From Craterostigma plantagineum (Eukaryota; Streptophyta; Magnoliopsida; Lamiales; Linderniaceae): DNA of 64,000 bases. The stretch spans positions 1,426,001 through 1,490,000 of the forward strand of contig JAPQWV010000125.1 in NCBI GenBank assembly GCA_027422505.1, read 5' to 3'. Both the position numbers and the translations under genes were made by a program. The notes beneath the pieces were generated by a model that saw nothing but the letters and a program-made list of their open reading frames with translations, did no database searches and was not told the origin of the DNA. Positions 23,476 through 33,600 of the stretch are shown piece by piece (the stretch's first letter is position 1; the number at the start of each line of letters is the position of its first letter).

Positions 23476-23717
23476 CTCCCTCCCTCTGTTCCAAGATACA
23501 TGTTGTTTAAGGATATTACACTCATATTAAGAAATAAAGTAAAATCTTCAGTTTACCCTTAATTAATTATGTTATCTAATTTAATTTAACAATTTTTATT
23601 AAATATAAGGGGTAAAACTGGAAATAATCAATATTGTTTATCTTGAAAACCGTAAAACGACATGTATTTAAAAACAAAAATAAAATCTAAAACGACATGT
23701 ATTATGAAACAGACGAG
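23476..23717. mobile_element. Stowaway-like MITE (about 240 bp)
   Basis: Left end CTCCCTCCCTCTGTTCC...ACATGTTGTTT and right end, read in reverse complement, CTCGTCTGTTTC...ACATGTCGTTTT form diverged inverted repeats. This is of the CTCCCTCCGTCCC class typical of Tc1/mariner Stowaway MITEs. It has no coding capacity and the TA target duplication is not clean. Confidence 0.65.
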
Positions 23718-23937
23718 TACTTAGTATATTTACATTTAATAACTCGTCTTACAGTCCCAAAATCATTAAATTACTTCGCTAATTTTGAAATTAAAGTGCT
23801 CCTACTATAACATGATTTTGGGAAACTTGTCGTATTTTGTAAGCAGCGAAACAATATCGTTTTTACCCCCATATAACATCGGACAAAATTATACCCAATT
23901 ATCACGTGATAATTTTTTTTTCCAACAATTATCGAAA

Positions 23938-24022
23938 CTGAATTGCTATTCACCGCCCCCTTTTTCCTAGTCACCGCCCCCTAAAGGACTGAAAAAAGAC
24001 TATTTTGCCCTTTCTAATTTAA
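23938..24022. repeat. Left terminal inverted repeat of the MULE-like element
   Basis: It pairs with the reverse complement of about 26694-26778. Shared blocks are CTATT-ACCGCCCCC-TTTTT, CTAGTCACCGCCCCCTAAA and GG-CTGAAAAAAGAC. The two ACCGCCCCC boxes per end are spaced by about 22 bases and are candidate transposase-binding sites. Confidence 0.75.
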
Positions 24023-24255
24023 ATTTCTTTTTAAAGTCATTTTCCTTACAACTAATCTGATATCGCAATCAGACATCCAAATCAGATTCAAACATAACAA
24101 AAAATTAAAACATTTCAATGAATCGTATATTTTCGAAATTGAAAGGTCAAAAGAAAGTGTCTACTGGCACGGATGGTAAGCAAATTCCTGTAAATTCCGT
24201 TCGTATATACGTGAATTCTCGAACTTACATTGGATTGTATCGGAAAATTCGGTCC

Positions 24256-24407
24256 GACCGAACAATAATTTCGGTCGGCATAAGGGTGACCGAACAACAA
24301 TTTCGGTCACCTCCTGGGCCGACCGAAATTTCATTTCGGTCAGCCCAGGAGGTGACCGAAATTGTTGTTCGGTCACCCCTTACGCCGACCGAAATTATTG
24401 TTCGGTT
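24256..24407. repeat. Near-perfect palindrome, arms about 74 bp
   Basis: The left arm runs from GACCGAACAATAATTTCGG to CCGACCGAAAT and the right arm is its reverse complement with about four differences. Only a few bases lie at the centre near 24331. CCGAA...TTCGG minipalindromes repeat inside each arm. Further, weaker units continue to about 24470. Confidence 0.85.
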
Positions 24408-24483
24408 ACCTTAGACGTAACCGAAATCGTTTTTCGGTCGCCTCTTTGGGTAGCCGAAATTCGATTTCGGTCACAATTTTTTT

Positions 24484-25265
24484 TTAATTTTTTATTAATT
24501 TTTTTATTTATTTATTTGGATTATTTATTTATATTATTTATTTGTATTATTTATTTGGATTATTTATTTGTATTATTTATTTGTATATTTTATTTATATT
24601 ATTTATTTGTATTATTTATTTGGATTATTTATTTGTATTATTTAGTTGTATTATTTATTGGTATTATTTATTTGGATTATTTATTTATATTATTTATTTG
24701 GATTATTTATTTGTATTATTTTTTTGTATTATTTATTGGTATTATTTATTTGGATTATTATTTTTATTATTTATTTGGATTATTTATTTATATTATTTAT
24801 TTGTATGTTTTATTTATATTATTTATTTGGATTATGTATTTGTATTATTTATTTGGATTATTTATTTGTATTATTTTTTTGTATTATTTATTGGTATTAT
24901 TTATTTGGATTATTTATTTGTATTATTTATTTGTATATTTTGTTTATATTATTTATTTGGATTTATTATTTGTATTATTTATTGGTATTATTTATTTGGA
25001 TTATCTATATGTATATTTTATTATATTATTTATTTGGAATATTTATTTGGATTATTTATTGGTATTATTTATTTGTATTATTTATTTGGATTATTTATTT
25101 GCATATTTTATTTATATTATTTATTTGTATTATTTATTTGGATTATTTATTTATATTATTTATTTGTATGTTTTTTTTATATTATTTATTTGGATTATGT
25201 ATTTGTATATTTATTTGGATTATTTATTTGTATTATTTATTGGTAATATTTATTTGGATTATTTA
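24484..25265 (+). repeat. 13-bp minisatellite, TTTATTTGGATTA / TTTATTTGTATTA
   Basis: About 60 units over nearly 780 bp. The two versions, G-G or G-T in the middle, alternate irregularly, with occasional short or variant units. The plus-strand unit contains no TAA, TAG or TGA in any register, so all three frames stay open by composition alone. Confidence 0.9.
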
Positions 25266-25705
25266 TTTTTATAGTTATATTCGAAACGGAATAAATATGC
25301 AAAGAAATATTGAAAACATATAGAAAATCCGTCCGATACAATAAAAGATAAAAAAACAATAGCAACAGCGTCAAGGAGCCTGGTAGTAATGGAAACATGA
25401 AGTGGGGGGTTGTATTATATTGTACGTCTTCCATTTGGGTAGTAATGGAAAGTCACGTCACAACTGCCAAGCTCTGATCAAACGGACGATGTTTGTCCAC
25501 GTGTCATGATGCAGATCTTACGGTTGGTAAGTGTTGGTGGAGATGATAATGACGTATGTGCCATTGCAATCAAAACAAGCGAGCTCGATGATATGGTGTG
25601 CATGCTTTCGAGTGATGCGATTCTTTCCATTCTTGCATTAGGTGACATCGAGCAAGCCCTGCAATAGATGATTCAGAGGTCATTTCGTCGACTAAGATGT
25701 AACAC
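25266..25705. other. Unique core of the MULE-like element
   Basis: About 440 bp of ordinary base composition between the two AT arrays. A frame of about 45 codons ends at the TAG near 25671 (…S-D-A-I-L-S-I-L-A-L-G-D-I-E-Q-A-L-Q). It could be a captured gene fragment, as in Pack-MULEs, but I do not recognise it. Confidence 0.35.
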
Positions 25706-26052
25706 GTGAGCTTATTTAATAGGATTATTTAATTGGATTATTTATTTTGATTATTTAATTGGATTATTTAATTGGCTTATTTAATTAGATTATTTAATTG
25801 GATTATTTAATTCGATTATTTAATTGGATTATTTTGTATTATTTAATTCAATTATTTAATTAGATTATTTAATTGGATTATTTAATTGGATTTTTTGTAT
25901 TATTTAATTCGATTATTTAATTAGATTATTTGATTGGATTATTTTGTATTATTTAATTCGATTATTTAATTAGATTATTTAATTGGATTATTTAATTAGA
26001 TTATTTAATTGGATTATTTTGTATTATTTAATTCGATTATTTAATTGGGTTA
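25706..26052 (+). repeat. Second 13-bp array, TTTAATTGGATTA type
   Basis: Units TTTAATTGGATTA, TTTAATTCGATTA and TTTAATTAGATTA repeat across about 345 bp. They are the same length and nearly the same word as the first array, differing mainly at positions 5 and 8. Confidence 0.85.
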
Positions 26053-26097
26053 TTTTTTCGTTATATATTTTATATATGTCATAATTGTTAATAAAAA

Positions 26098-26167
26098 GCT
26101 ATGTAGTCCAATGGATAAGTACTTTCTTTATCAAGTAGAGGTCATGGGTTCAATTCCTAAATACTAC
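26098..26167 (+). pseudogene. tRNA-like stretch, degenerate
   Basis: TAGTCCAATGGATAAGTA resembles a D arm with A box, and GGGTTCAATTCC is a close B-box/T-loop match, at tRNA spacing. A five-pair stem (TACTT/AAGTA) falls where the anticodon arm would be, but its loop has eight bases and the acceptor stem is not convincing. It is a decayed tRNA or the head of a SINE. Confidence 0.4.
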
Positions 26168-26240
26168 TATATATGTTGAGTTTTTATAAATTACAATAAA
26201 AAATAAAAAAAAAACGAAAATTGAAAAAATCGGATCTGGT

Positions 26241-26580
26241 GGGCCGAATTGGAATTTCGGTCGGGCCTTGTGCGGGCCGAACTGGATTTTCGGTCGGGCC
26301 TTGTGCGGGCCGAACTGGAATTTCGGTCGGGCCTTGTGCGGGCCGAACTGGATTTTCGACCGGGCCTTGTGCGGGCCGAACTGGAATTTCGGTTGGGCCT
26401 TGTGCGGGCCGAACAACAATTTCGGTCGGGCCTTGTGCGGGCCGAACAACAATTTCGGTCGGGCCTTGTGCGGGCCGAACAACATTTTCGGCCCGCACAA
26501 GGCCCGACCGAAATTCCAATTCGGCCCGCACAAGGCCCGACCGAAATTCCAGTTCGGCCCGCACAAGGCCCGGTCGAAAA
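26241..26580. repeat. 33-bp GC-rich tandem array that reverses on itself
   Basis: Unit starts GGGCCGAA fall at 26241, 26274, 26307, 26340, 26373, 26406, 26439 and 26472, exactly 33 bp apart. From about 26490 to 26580 three units follow in opposite orientation, so the RNA or single strand can fold into a long hairpin. Each unit carries CCGAA...TTCGG, the same mini-palindrome as the left hairpin. Because 33 is a multiple of three, frames stay open on both strands. Confidence 0.9.
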
Positions 26581-26933
26581 TTTCGTTCGAATTTCCTTAT
26601 CGATAGGTCGTTCGAAATTATTTGTGTATGTAGTTTTCGGTATTTCGTACCAGAATTATATATTTAGTTAGTTTTTTCTTTTTAAATTGATTTAAATATC
26701 AGAAGGGCAAAAATGTCTTTTTTCAGCCCTTTAGGGGGCGGTGACTAGTAAAAAGGGGGCGGTAAATAGTAACTCCCTTTATCGAAATCAAATGACTTTT
26801 ATATCAAATTTAAAACAGTAAATAGCTGAAACGAAAATGGCCCTATTAATAAAATTATTATAATTTATAAAAGAAATAAAATTCCAGTGGCTAACCGATT
26901 TCGTCGGCCGCCGTCCTAAAACCCACACAGAAA

Positions 26934-28741
26934 ATGTCAGCGCCCGCCGCCATATCAGCACCCCTCCACCACCGCCGCCTACGCTCATACGTCGTCAACA
27001 AATGCCAAAATCCCAGCAATTTCCCTTCCTCGAAAATTCGCGGCAGCATAAACAACACTCCTCCTCAGAAGTGGACCGTCGACTGCGTATCTTCGACGGA
27101 CCCAATCCACATCATCCTCAAGCCGCCGAGCACAACCATACCCATGGGCTCGAAATTGGACACTTCGCTGAGCAATTCGAAAAAGGTATGCCTCTTTTAC
27201 TGTCCCGAGATGAGCGACCTGGCTCGGAGGATCGCGGCCGAGTCCGATGCAATTGAGCTGCGTAGTATTAGTTGGAGGTATGCACGCAATTTCGATTTGT
27301 GCGTTTCCGATTTAAGCTGATTTTTCTGTTTTCGATGGGTGACTATCAGCCTAAATTGATTGCTGTCAATTGAATTAGGACATTTGAGGATGGATTTCCC
27401 AATCTGTTCATCTCCAATGCTCAAGGAGTCCGTGGGCAGAATGTAGCCTTCCTTGCTTCCTTCAGTTCTCCTGGGGTTATCTTCGAGCAGTTGTCGATCA
27501 TCTATGCCATCCCTAAACTGTTTGTCTCGTCCTTCACGCTCGTCCTCCCCTTTTTCCCGACGGGGCACTTCCGAGCGAATGGAGGACGAAGGAGACGTAG
27601 CCACGGCGTTTACCCTAGCGAGGATCTTGTCGAATATCCCTATAAGTCGGGGCGGGCCCACAAGTTTGATTATCTTCGATATCCACGCCTTGCAGGTGTG
27701 GGGATATGGGAAAGTCTCTTTCTTGTCGATTCAGCGCTTGCTTTCTTGATTTGATGTTTATTCTCTTTGTTTTTCGTATGGCGATGCCCTTAGCGTAAAG
27801 TAATTTGCAGGAGAGATTTTACTTTGGCGATAACGTTTTGCCGTGCTTTGAAAGTGGCATACCTCTGCTCTTGAATAGGCTTCAGCAGCTACCAGATTCT
27901 GACAACGTAAACAATGTTGTTTTTGTTTGAAATTGGATCATCACTCCATTTTTAGCACTGTATATGAACCTTTTTTTCGTGTGTTTTTTTGCTGCAGATA
28001 ACGATCGCATTTCCCGACGATGGTGCGTGGAAACGGTTTCACAAGCAGCTACAGCATTTTCCAATGGTTGAGAAATTTCTGTTTCGAGAAAAAAATATTA
28101 ATCTACATCATGTCATATTCAGTTCTTCAATGATTTCTTCCTCAGAGCAAATGTATATATTGAGTTCATAGCATCATATTTGAGTGACTTGATGCCAGGT
28201 TGTTTGTGCTAAAGTCAGGGAAGGCGATCAGCGAATAGTGAGGATTAAAGAAGGCAATCCAAAGGGACGCCACGTTGTGATCGTCGACGACCTCGTTCAG
28301 TCGGGCAGCACACTTTTAGAGTGCCAGGTAAGGCGAAAAACATCAAGAAAAGGAATCATTCTTCTTCTTTTTTTTTCCTGACATGGCTCAATTGGTATGC
28401 TGCAGAAAGTGTTGGCCAAACAAGGAGCTTCGAAAATAAGTGCTTACGTGACCCATGGGATTTTCCCAAATAATTCGTGGGAACGGTTTAAACACGACGA
28501 AGGAGGTACGCCCTTCATCTCAAAACGACAACTTTTCTTTTTTCATTCGTTGAAGATAGAGATTTAAAAAAAAAAAAAAACGCAACCTTGTTGATATTTA
28601 ATCACAGGAAACCCTGAGAATGGGATGACTTATTTCTGGATCACAGATTCGTGCCCGCTAACCGTGAAGCAAGTGAAGCAAAAGCCACCGTTTGAAGTTA
28701 TAAGTCTTTCCGCTGCAATAGCATCTGCCCTCCAAATTTAG
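26934..28741 (+). CDS. Ribose-phosphate pyrophosphokinase (PRPP synthetase, plant PRS3/PRS4 type), with a 1-base frameshift in exon 2
   Basis: Makes PRPP from ribose 5-phosphate and ATP for nucleotide, histidine and tryptophan synthesis. Exons: 26934-27277, 27379-27695, 27811-27906, 27998-28066, 28199-28327, 28406-28505 and 28608-28741, all GT-AG. Family landmarks are [76 protein letters not shown], the PRPP-loop-like [14 protein letters not shown] and the ending S-A-L-Q-I. The first 70 or so residues form a Ser/Pro/Arg-rich extension that may be a plastid transit peptide; an internal ATG (M-G-S-K-L-D-T) could start a cytosolic form. Exon 2 has one base too many: after P-T-G-H-F the frame must shift at TTCCGAG (27569-27575) to continue into [11 protein letters not shown]. 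Without that base the product is about 395 aa. Confidence 0.9.
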
Positions 28742-29563
28742 ACTTCAGAGATCAACGTTACAAGTCAGATTATTCCTCTTCGGTTCTTGATCTATATACA
28801 GCGAGGTGAAGTAGTCTTTATAGAGATTAGATCGGTGCGAGCGAGATTTCTTCGGCATGCCGTTGGAAAATACGTGCATTTACTGGGCTTTGTCTGTGAT
28901 CCTAGAAAGAAATCTTTCAAGCGAATGTGATTTTAAATTTAGCTGATAACTTTATAATACCTATTTGCAGGAAATGCAAGACTGAGATGTTCAACTAGGC
29001 TTTTGTAAGCATTTCATCTTCTTTTGCCTTGTCAATCTGCCCTTTTTGTTGCTGTTCTTTAATGAGATTACGGAAACTGCGACGTGTCCCTTATCTCCCA
29101 TTACATTATAATCGATGGATACTCAACGAAGTTGCTTACAAGTAATCTTCTTAGTTTTGTGTAATTAGTTCGTTCTTAATGGACCTGTATGGGTCCAGCG
29201 GTTAGAAGAGCGCCGCGCGCCACATATCACAAAGAAGCATGCCGAGAAAGATACGAGGTAAATTGTTTTTATGGAGAAAAGGTGAAAAGGAAGTAGCTTT
29301 TTCTTTTTAGCTTCCATGGAATTTTGTGGCAATGATAATTTCAGTTCCAACTTCCACGCCAATGCTCAGTGCGCGTGCGGCTTGAAATAATGGCAACATT
29401 GGCAAGAACATGTTTCTTGCACTTGGCCGGTGAAATATATTATTTTTATTATCCATCTGCTTTACTAACGAAAAACACACTAGAATAACTGTCATCTTTA
29501 TTAATTGACATGCCAATCAATTATAATTACTATTTTAAAGTAATTTTAAATTTGTTTCAGTGT
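28742..29563. other. PRS 3' UTR and spacer
   Basis: About 820 bp with no supported gene. The left third is probably the PRS 3' UTR. The rest has only short frames without family resemblance. Confidence 0.4.
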
Positions 29564-29967
29564 GATCTACACATAAATACATACTTAAATAAAAACTTAC
29601 ACATCAGTACATATGTCAGAAATTTTTACAGATGGTACGCGACTTACTGATTGTACCAGTTTATGTGTAAAGACCGTACATTGCTTTGTGTGCATAGCGT
29701 ACTAATGTCACGCCTTTATACGATACTCTATACGGTTTCTATATGATACATTAATGTGTGCTAATACGGCGTATCATTTCTAAACGTATTACGTACAACA
29801 ATGCGTTGCTATAGGGTACCTAAATCTGCTAATACGGCGTACCTGCGGTGGGACCGGATACCTATGTTCAAAAAATTTATTCTGATAGGTACATACATGT
29901 GAAAAAATGCTGACAGGGTACTAATTACAAGTTTTTTTTACAAGTGGGGTATTTATGTGTAAAGATC
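29564..29967. mobile_element. MITE-like element (404 bp), copy 1 of a GGTACC-rich family
   Basis: Ends are GATCTACACATAAATAC and, in reverse complement, GATCTTTACACATAAATAC. The interior is crowded with GGTAC-type and CGTATTA-type words in both orientations. A second copy lies inverted at 61137-61552. It has no coding capacity and the superfamily is not determined. Confidence 0.7.
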
Positions 29968-30625
29968 CCGTTGTTTCAATTATATCCTTTAAAATCAAAT
30001 TTTATATTTTTAAATATAATATAAAATTAAAAATTTATGTTGTAATTAAAAGTAACTTACTTATAAGTTGGTATTATATATTTAGGTTAGACACATCGTG
30101 TGTGCAAAATACTAGTCCAATATTAAAGGGAATGGCTATAAATTGTAACTCGTTCCGTCCAAATTATTTACAATTTAATCTCTCAAGTTATAATTAAATT
30201 AACAAAATAACTATTATATCAGTTCTAAACTTTTTAAAAATTGTACTTACACCCTTATTCGTTCTATATTTTTTCGACTATATTTCATCTACTTAACATT
30301 AATAATTAGAAATCTTAAAATTTGAAAAATAACATCAAACATAAATATATTCTAAGCACACAATGAGAATGAGAAAGGAAAAGTAGTAGTTGTTATTATG
30401 TAGGTCTTCTAATTTATAATTCGTTTTGGTGTGATGCAAGAATCTTCAACAGTAACAGCCTAGCCAGCCGCTCACCGTTAGATTAGTCCCATGGCCACCA
30501 CTAAGTAAATTATACATCCGTACTAACTCAATAGCCAAGATCAATAGCAATGGAAAAAAGTTAAAGAAGCCACTAAAAGCCAATAAAAAGCCAATAAAAA
30601 ATTAAAAAAAAAAAAAGTTAATTTA
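29968..30625. other. AT-rich spacer with Helitron-like terminus
   Basis: No gene. It contains a Helitron-type 3' end at 30090-30115 (annotated separately) and AT-rich sequence. The right edge is the 3' flank of the polygalacturonase, with an A run near 30603-30614. Confidence 0.4.
30090..30115 (+). mobile_element. Helitron-type 3' terminus
   Basis: ACACATCGTGTGT forms a short hairpin (ACACA/TGTGT), followed by GCAAAATA and CTAG then T. This matches the plant Helitron 3' end pattern. The 5' end was not found. Confidence 0.55.
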
Positions 30626-33600
30626 TTACTTCACAAAACAACCTTTCTCGCGCCACCTCGCCGCCACCCTCCTAACAACATCTCCTCCAGTCCTAACGCA
30701 CCCGTCGATGCTCGAAGGTACGAGCGGGCCCCACGCCTTCCCGTAAGAGTTCGAGCATATCTCGCTCATCAATCCGTTACTGCTCCCTTTCGACGGTAAT
30801 AATTCGATCGATGAAAGGCGCACGTCCGTACACGGGATGGAGGCGCTGCACGCCAGGCGCACGGGCTGGTAGGCGTACGTCCCGTTGATGCGCTCGAACG
30901 TCACCCCCGATATTGCGACCGCCCCCGTCTGATTCTTGCATACGGATTTATCGCAGTAGTACTGGTCGATGTCTATGGGGACCTTTACGTTCGTCGCTCG
31001 AATGTTGGAGAACGTCACGTTCCGAACGGATCCCATGCCTCCCTGATTGTTTTGGAAATACAATATACAAAATCTAAGTACGCTACGCTGACTTTGAGAT
31101 TGGGTGGAGTCAGAATTCAAGCTAAGTGGTCACGAGTACGAACCCTTACTACCAGCCATTTAAAAAAAATCATTGTGAAAAGAAATTTTACGTATGAGCT
31201 TAGGAAATCAGATTAAACGTGAGAGGACGATAAAAAAAAATAATTCACTCACTAGATGAATAGTTTACGTATGAGGGGCAACCGAGACGTGGGAGGGCGA
31301 TAAAAGGATTAATTTCACGTCTAGGCCGAAACGAAGACCAGGCTAGGACGTCAGAGAGCGTGTTGGAGGAAAATGTATAAATTAAAGTATTATTAATTCC
31401 GTTCAAGCTGGCCGTTTTACGGTGTTTCTACGTGGATTTTTTTTTTTCAGAAAAAAATCATTGAAAGAGCCATATGGTAGCTTACCTGCCATGTTTTGAT
31501 TCTTGCGCCATATAGCGTGCCCTCCATCACAACGTTCTCGACCAAGACGTTCGAGACGCACGCAATCGTCTTCCCCTTTCCGAGGCCGCCCAAACTGCAC
31601 GCGAAAAAATGAACGAACTTCAATCTTAGCCGTCGCTTTTTTTTTCTCTCATGGATGATGATCGTACTTTCTACTTACCTAATGCCATGGCCGGGACCAC
31701 AGTATACATCGTGGACGTGAACGTCCGAGCATCCAGTCTGTATGGATACACAGTCGTCGCCTAACATAAAAAGATAAATTTTAGATGAGCTTTTCGTAAT
31801 TACCGTAGAAGGAAAAACGCGCAATAATAGATTCGTCGTACCAGTTCCTATGTTAGAATTCATGATCTCTACGCCTCGGGAATTCTGAAGGTGAATCCCG
31901 TCCGTGTTCGGGCTGTCCTCGGGGGCCGAGATGGTGACGTTTTTGACCTTCACCTGCTTCGAATTATCGAACTTCAAATGGCACAAAGGGCTGTTTGAGA
32001 TTCTTAAGTCTCGAACCGTTATGTTTTCGCTCAAGTAGAATCTCACCGCCTGAAAATGTTAATGTCGACGAAAAATTTCGGGAATTAGGTGTATTTTCAT
32101 TGTTTTGTGTAAGAGATAGTAGGGGTTTTCTTACTGTTGGTTTCATGTAAGGAATCTTCTTGGATTTCCTCACCTGCAAGAAGATGGATGCATCATGTGA
32201 TAACATTGATCAATTTGGTCCCTGTTAGCAACACGAATTCAGACATTCGGACTATCGGTTTTGGTGAATTGACGCAACTGATTAATAATGAGAAAACCGG
32301 AGATCTAAAGTATCGTCTATACTAAGGACTAAAAGCGGTATACATATAAGTGACCGGTCTGAGCAAGCATGGGAGACTATGATTAATACCGATTAAAGAT
32401 ACTGGTCTTAACGAAGGATTCAGGAAGGCACGACAGTATGCGATATCAGACAAATGACAGATTGGACAATAGAGACAAGTGCATGCTGAAACAAAAAGGA
32501 AATTTCAGACATTCAATGCAATGCTGCGAGTCCAGAGTTTAGACAAGGTCAACTAACGCAAATAAGGAATAAAGCTAGTGACAGGATAGACTGCAGCTGA
32601 AACTGGACAGACCCATTTTTGGAAAGCCAATTAATGCACCGATCAGAGTGAAGAGTCTATCTCACAACGGTTTAAATTTCAAACCTCAAGTATAAAAGAA
32701 GAGAGACAAGAAGAAGATTATCAACTTCACTGAACTCAAATATTCTTACGACTTTGAAATCTCACTCTCAAAAAGGACGAAGTTTGAGCTGTTCAACGAG
32801 CTGTGGTGAGAGCACAAAACAAGAGTGAAGTTCAAAGACATTCTTTCTTAGATTTAAGGGTGTAGTGATTATTTCCGACGGACTGTAAAAAGCTGTTGAA
32901 GTAGGTGGATTGTTGTAAACAACTGCCTAGGGAGTCACTAGATTAGAGCTGTGTTTCAGCTGGGTAGGTTGTACAAGGTTGTATAACTGAAGATCTAGTG
33001 ATCCTTCCTTACGAGGAAGAAGGGGAGACGTAGGAGATTTTAACTCCGAACTTCCAGAAACAAACCGGTCTCATACATACACTCACACACACACTTACTC
33101 ATTACACATTGGTTTCAACCGGTCAGTATCACTTTCCGCACTTTATACTGACTGGTCACTGATTGAGTACCTGTCCTTGACAAGACAAACCGAAAAAGAG
33201 ACAAGCGTTTATTCACCCCCCCCTCTAAACGCATAAACCGATCCTAACAAGTGGTATCAGAGCGGGTTTTACTCAATCATCAACCATCAACCGATAAAGA
33301 TGAATACATCAAGCAAGCTGCCGATGTTCTCCCGTGAAAACTTCATGGAATGGAAAGTTCGCATGATGACCCATCTAGCTGCCCAGAACGAAGATATGTG
33401 GGATGTCATTACAGATGGACCTCCAAAGTTAGAAAAGATCAATCCACTGCATACGCAAGACAACGCACAGCCACAAATGATTGCAAAGGTGAAAAGTGAT
33501 TGGACAGAGGCAGAGAAGAAACTAATGAATCTAGACAATGTTGCAAAAGACATTCTGTTCAAAACACTGGATACCGGAACATTCAGACAGGTGATGCTAT

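Larger units (their letters stand above)
23938..26778. mobile_element. MULE-like non-autonomous element built of mirrored hairpins and 13-bp arrays
   Basis: A 9-bp direct repeat TTATCGAAA (23929-23937 and 26779-26787) flanks inverted ends of about 85 bp. Each end carries two ACCGCCCCC boxes and a CCCTAAAGG-CTGAAAAAAGAC block. A 9-bp target duplication with long inverted repeats fits the Mutator-like superfamily. No transposase is present. Inside, in order: GC hairpin (24256-24407), 13-bp AT array (24484-25265), unique core (25266-25705), second 13-bp array (25706-26052), tRNA-like stretch (26098-26167) and 33-bp GC array with an inverted tail (26241-26580). The outermost few bases of the two ends are not identical, so the exact borders may be off by one or two bases. 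Confidence 0.75.

Noticed and set aside
24516..25323. Three overlapping long plus-strand frames (225-252 codons) rich in Leu, Ile, Tyr and Phe
   Set aside because: They are by-products of the 13-bp repeat, whose plus strand has no stop word in any register. The same 13-residue pattern appears in all three frames.
26098..26167. Functional tRNA gene
   Set aside because: Eight-base anticodon loop and no convincing acceptor stem. Kept as a tRNA-like relic.
26150..26671. Several 110-148-codon repeat frames on both strands
   Set aside because: Products of the 33-bp array, equally open in many frames, with no start context or homology. Kept only as a note in the findings.
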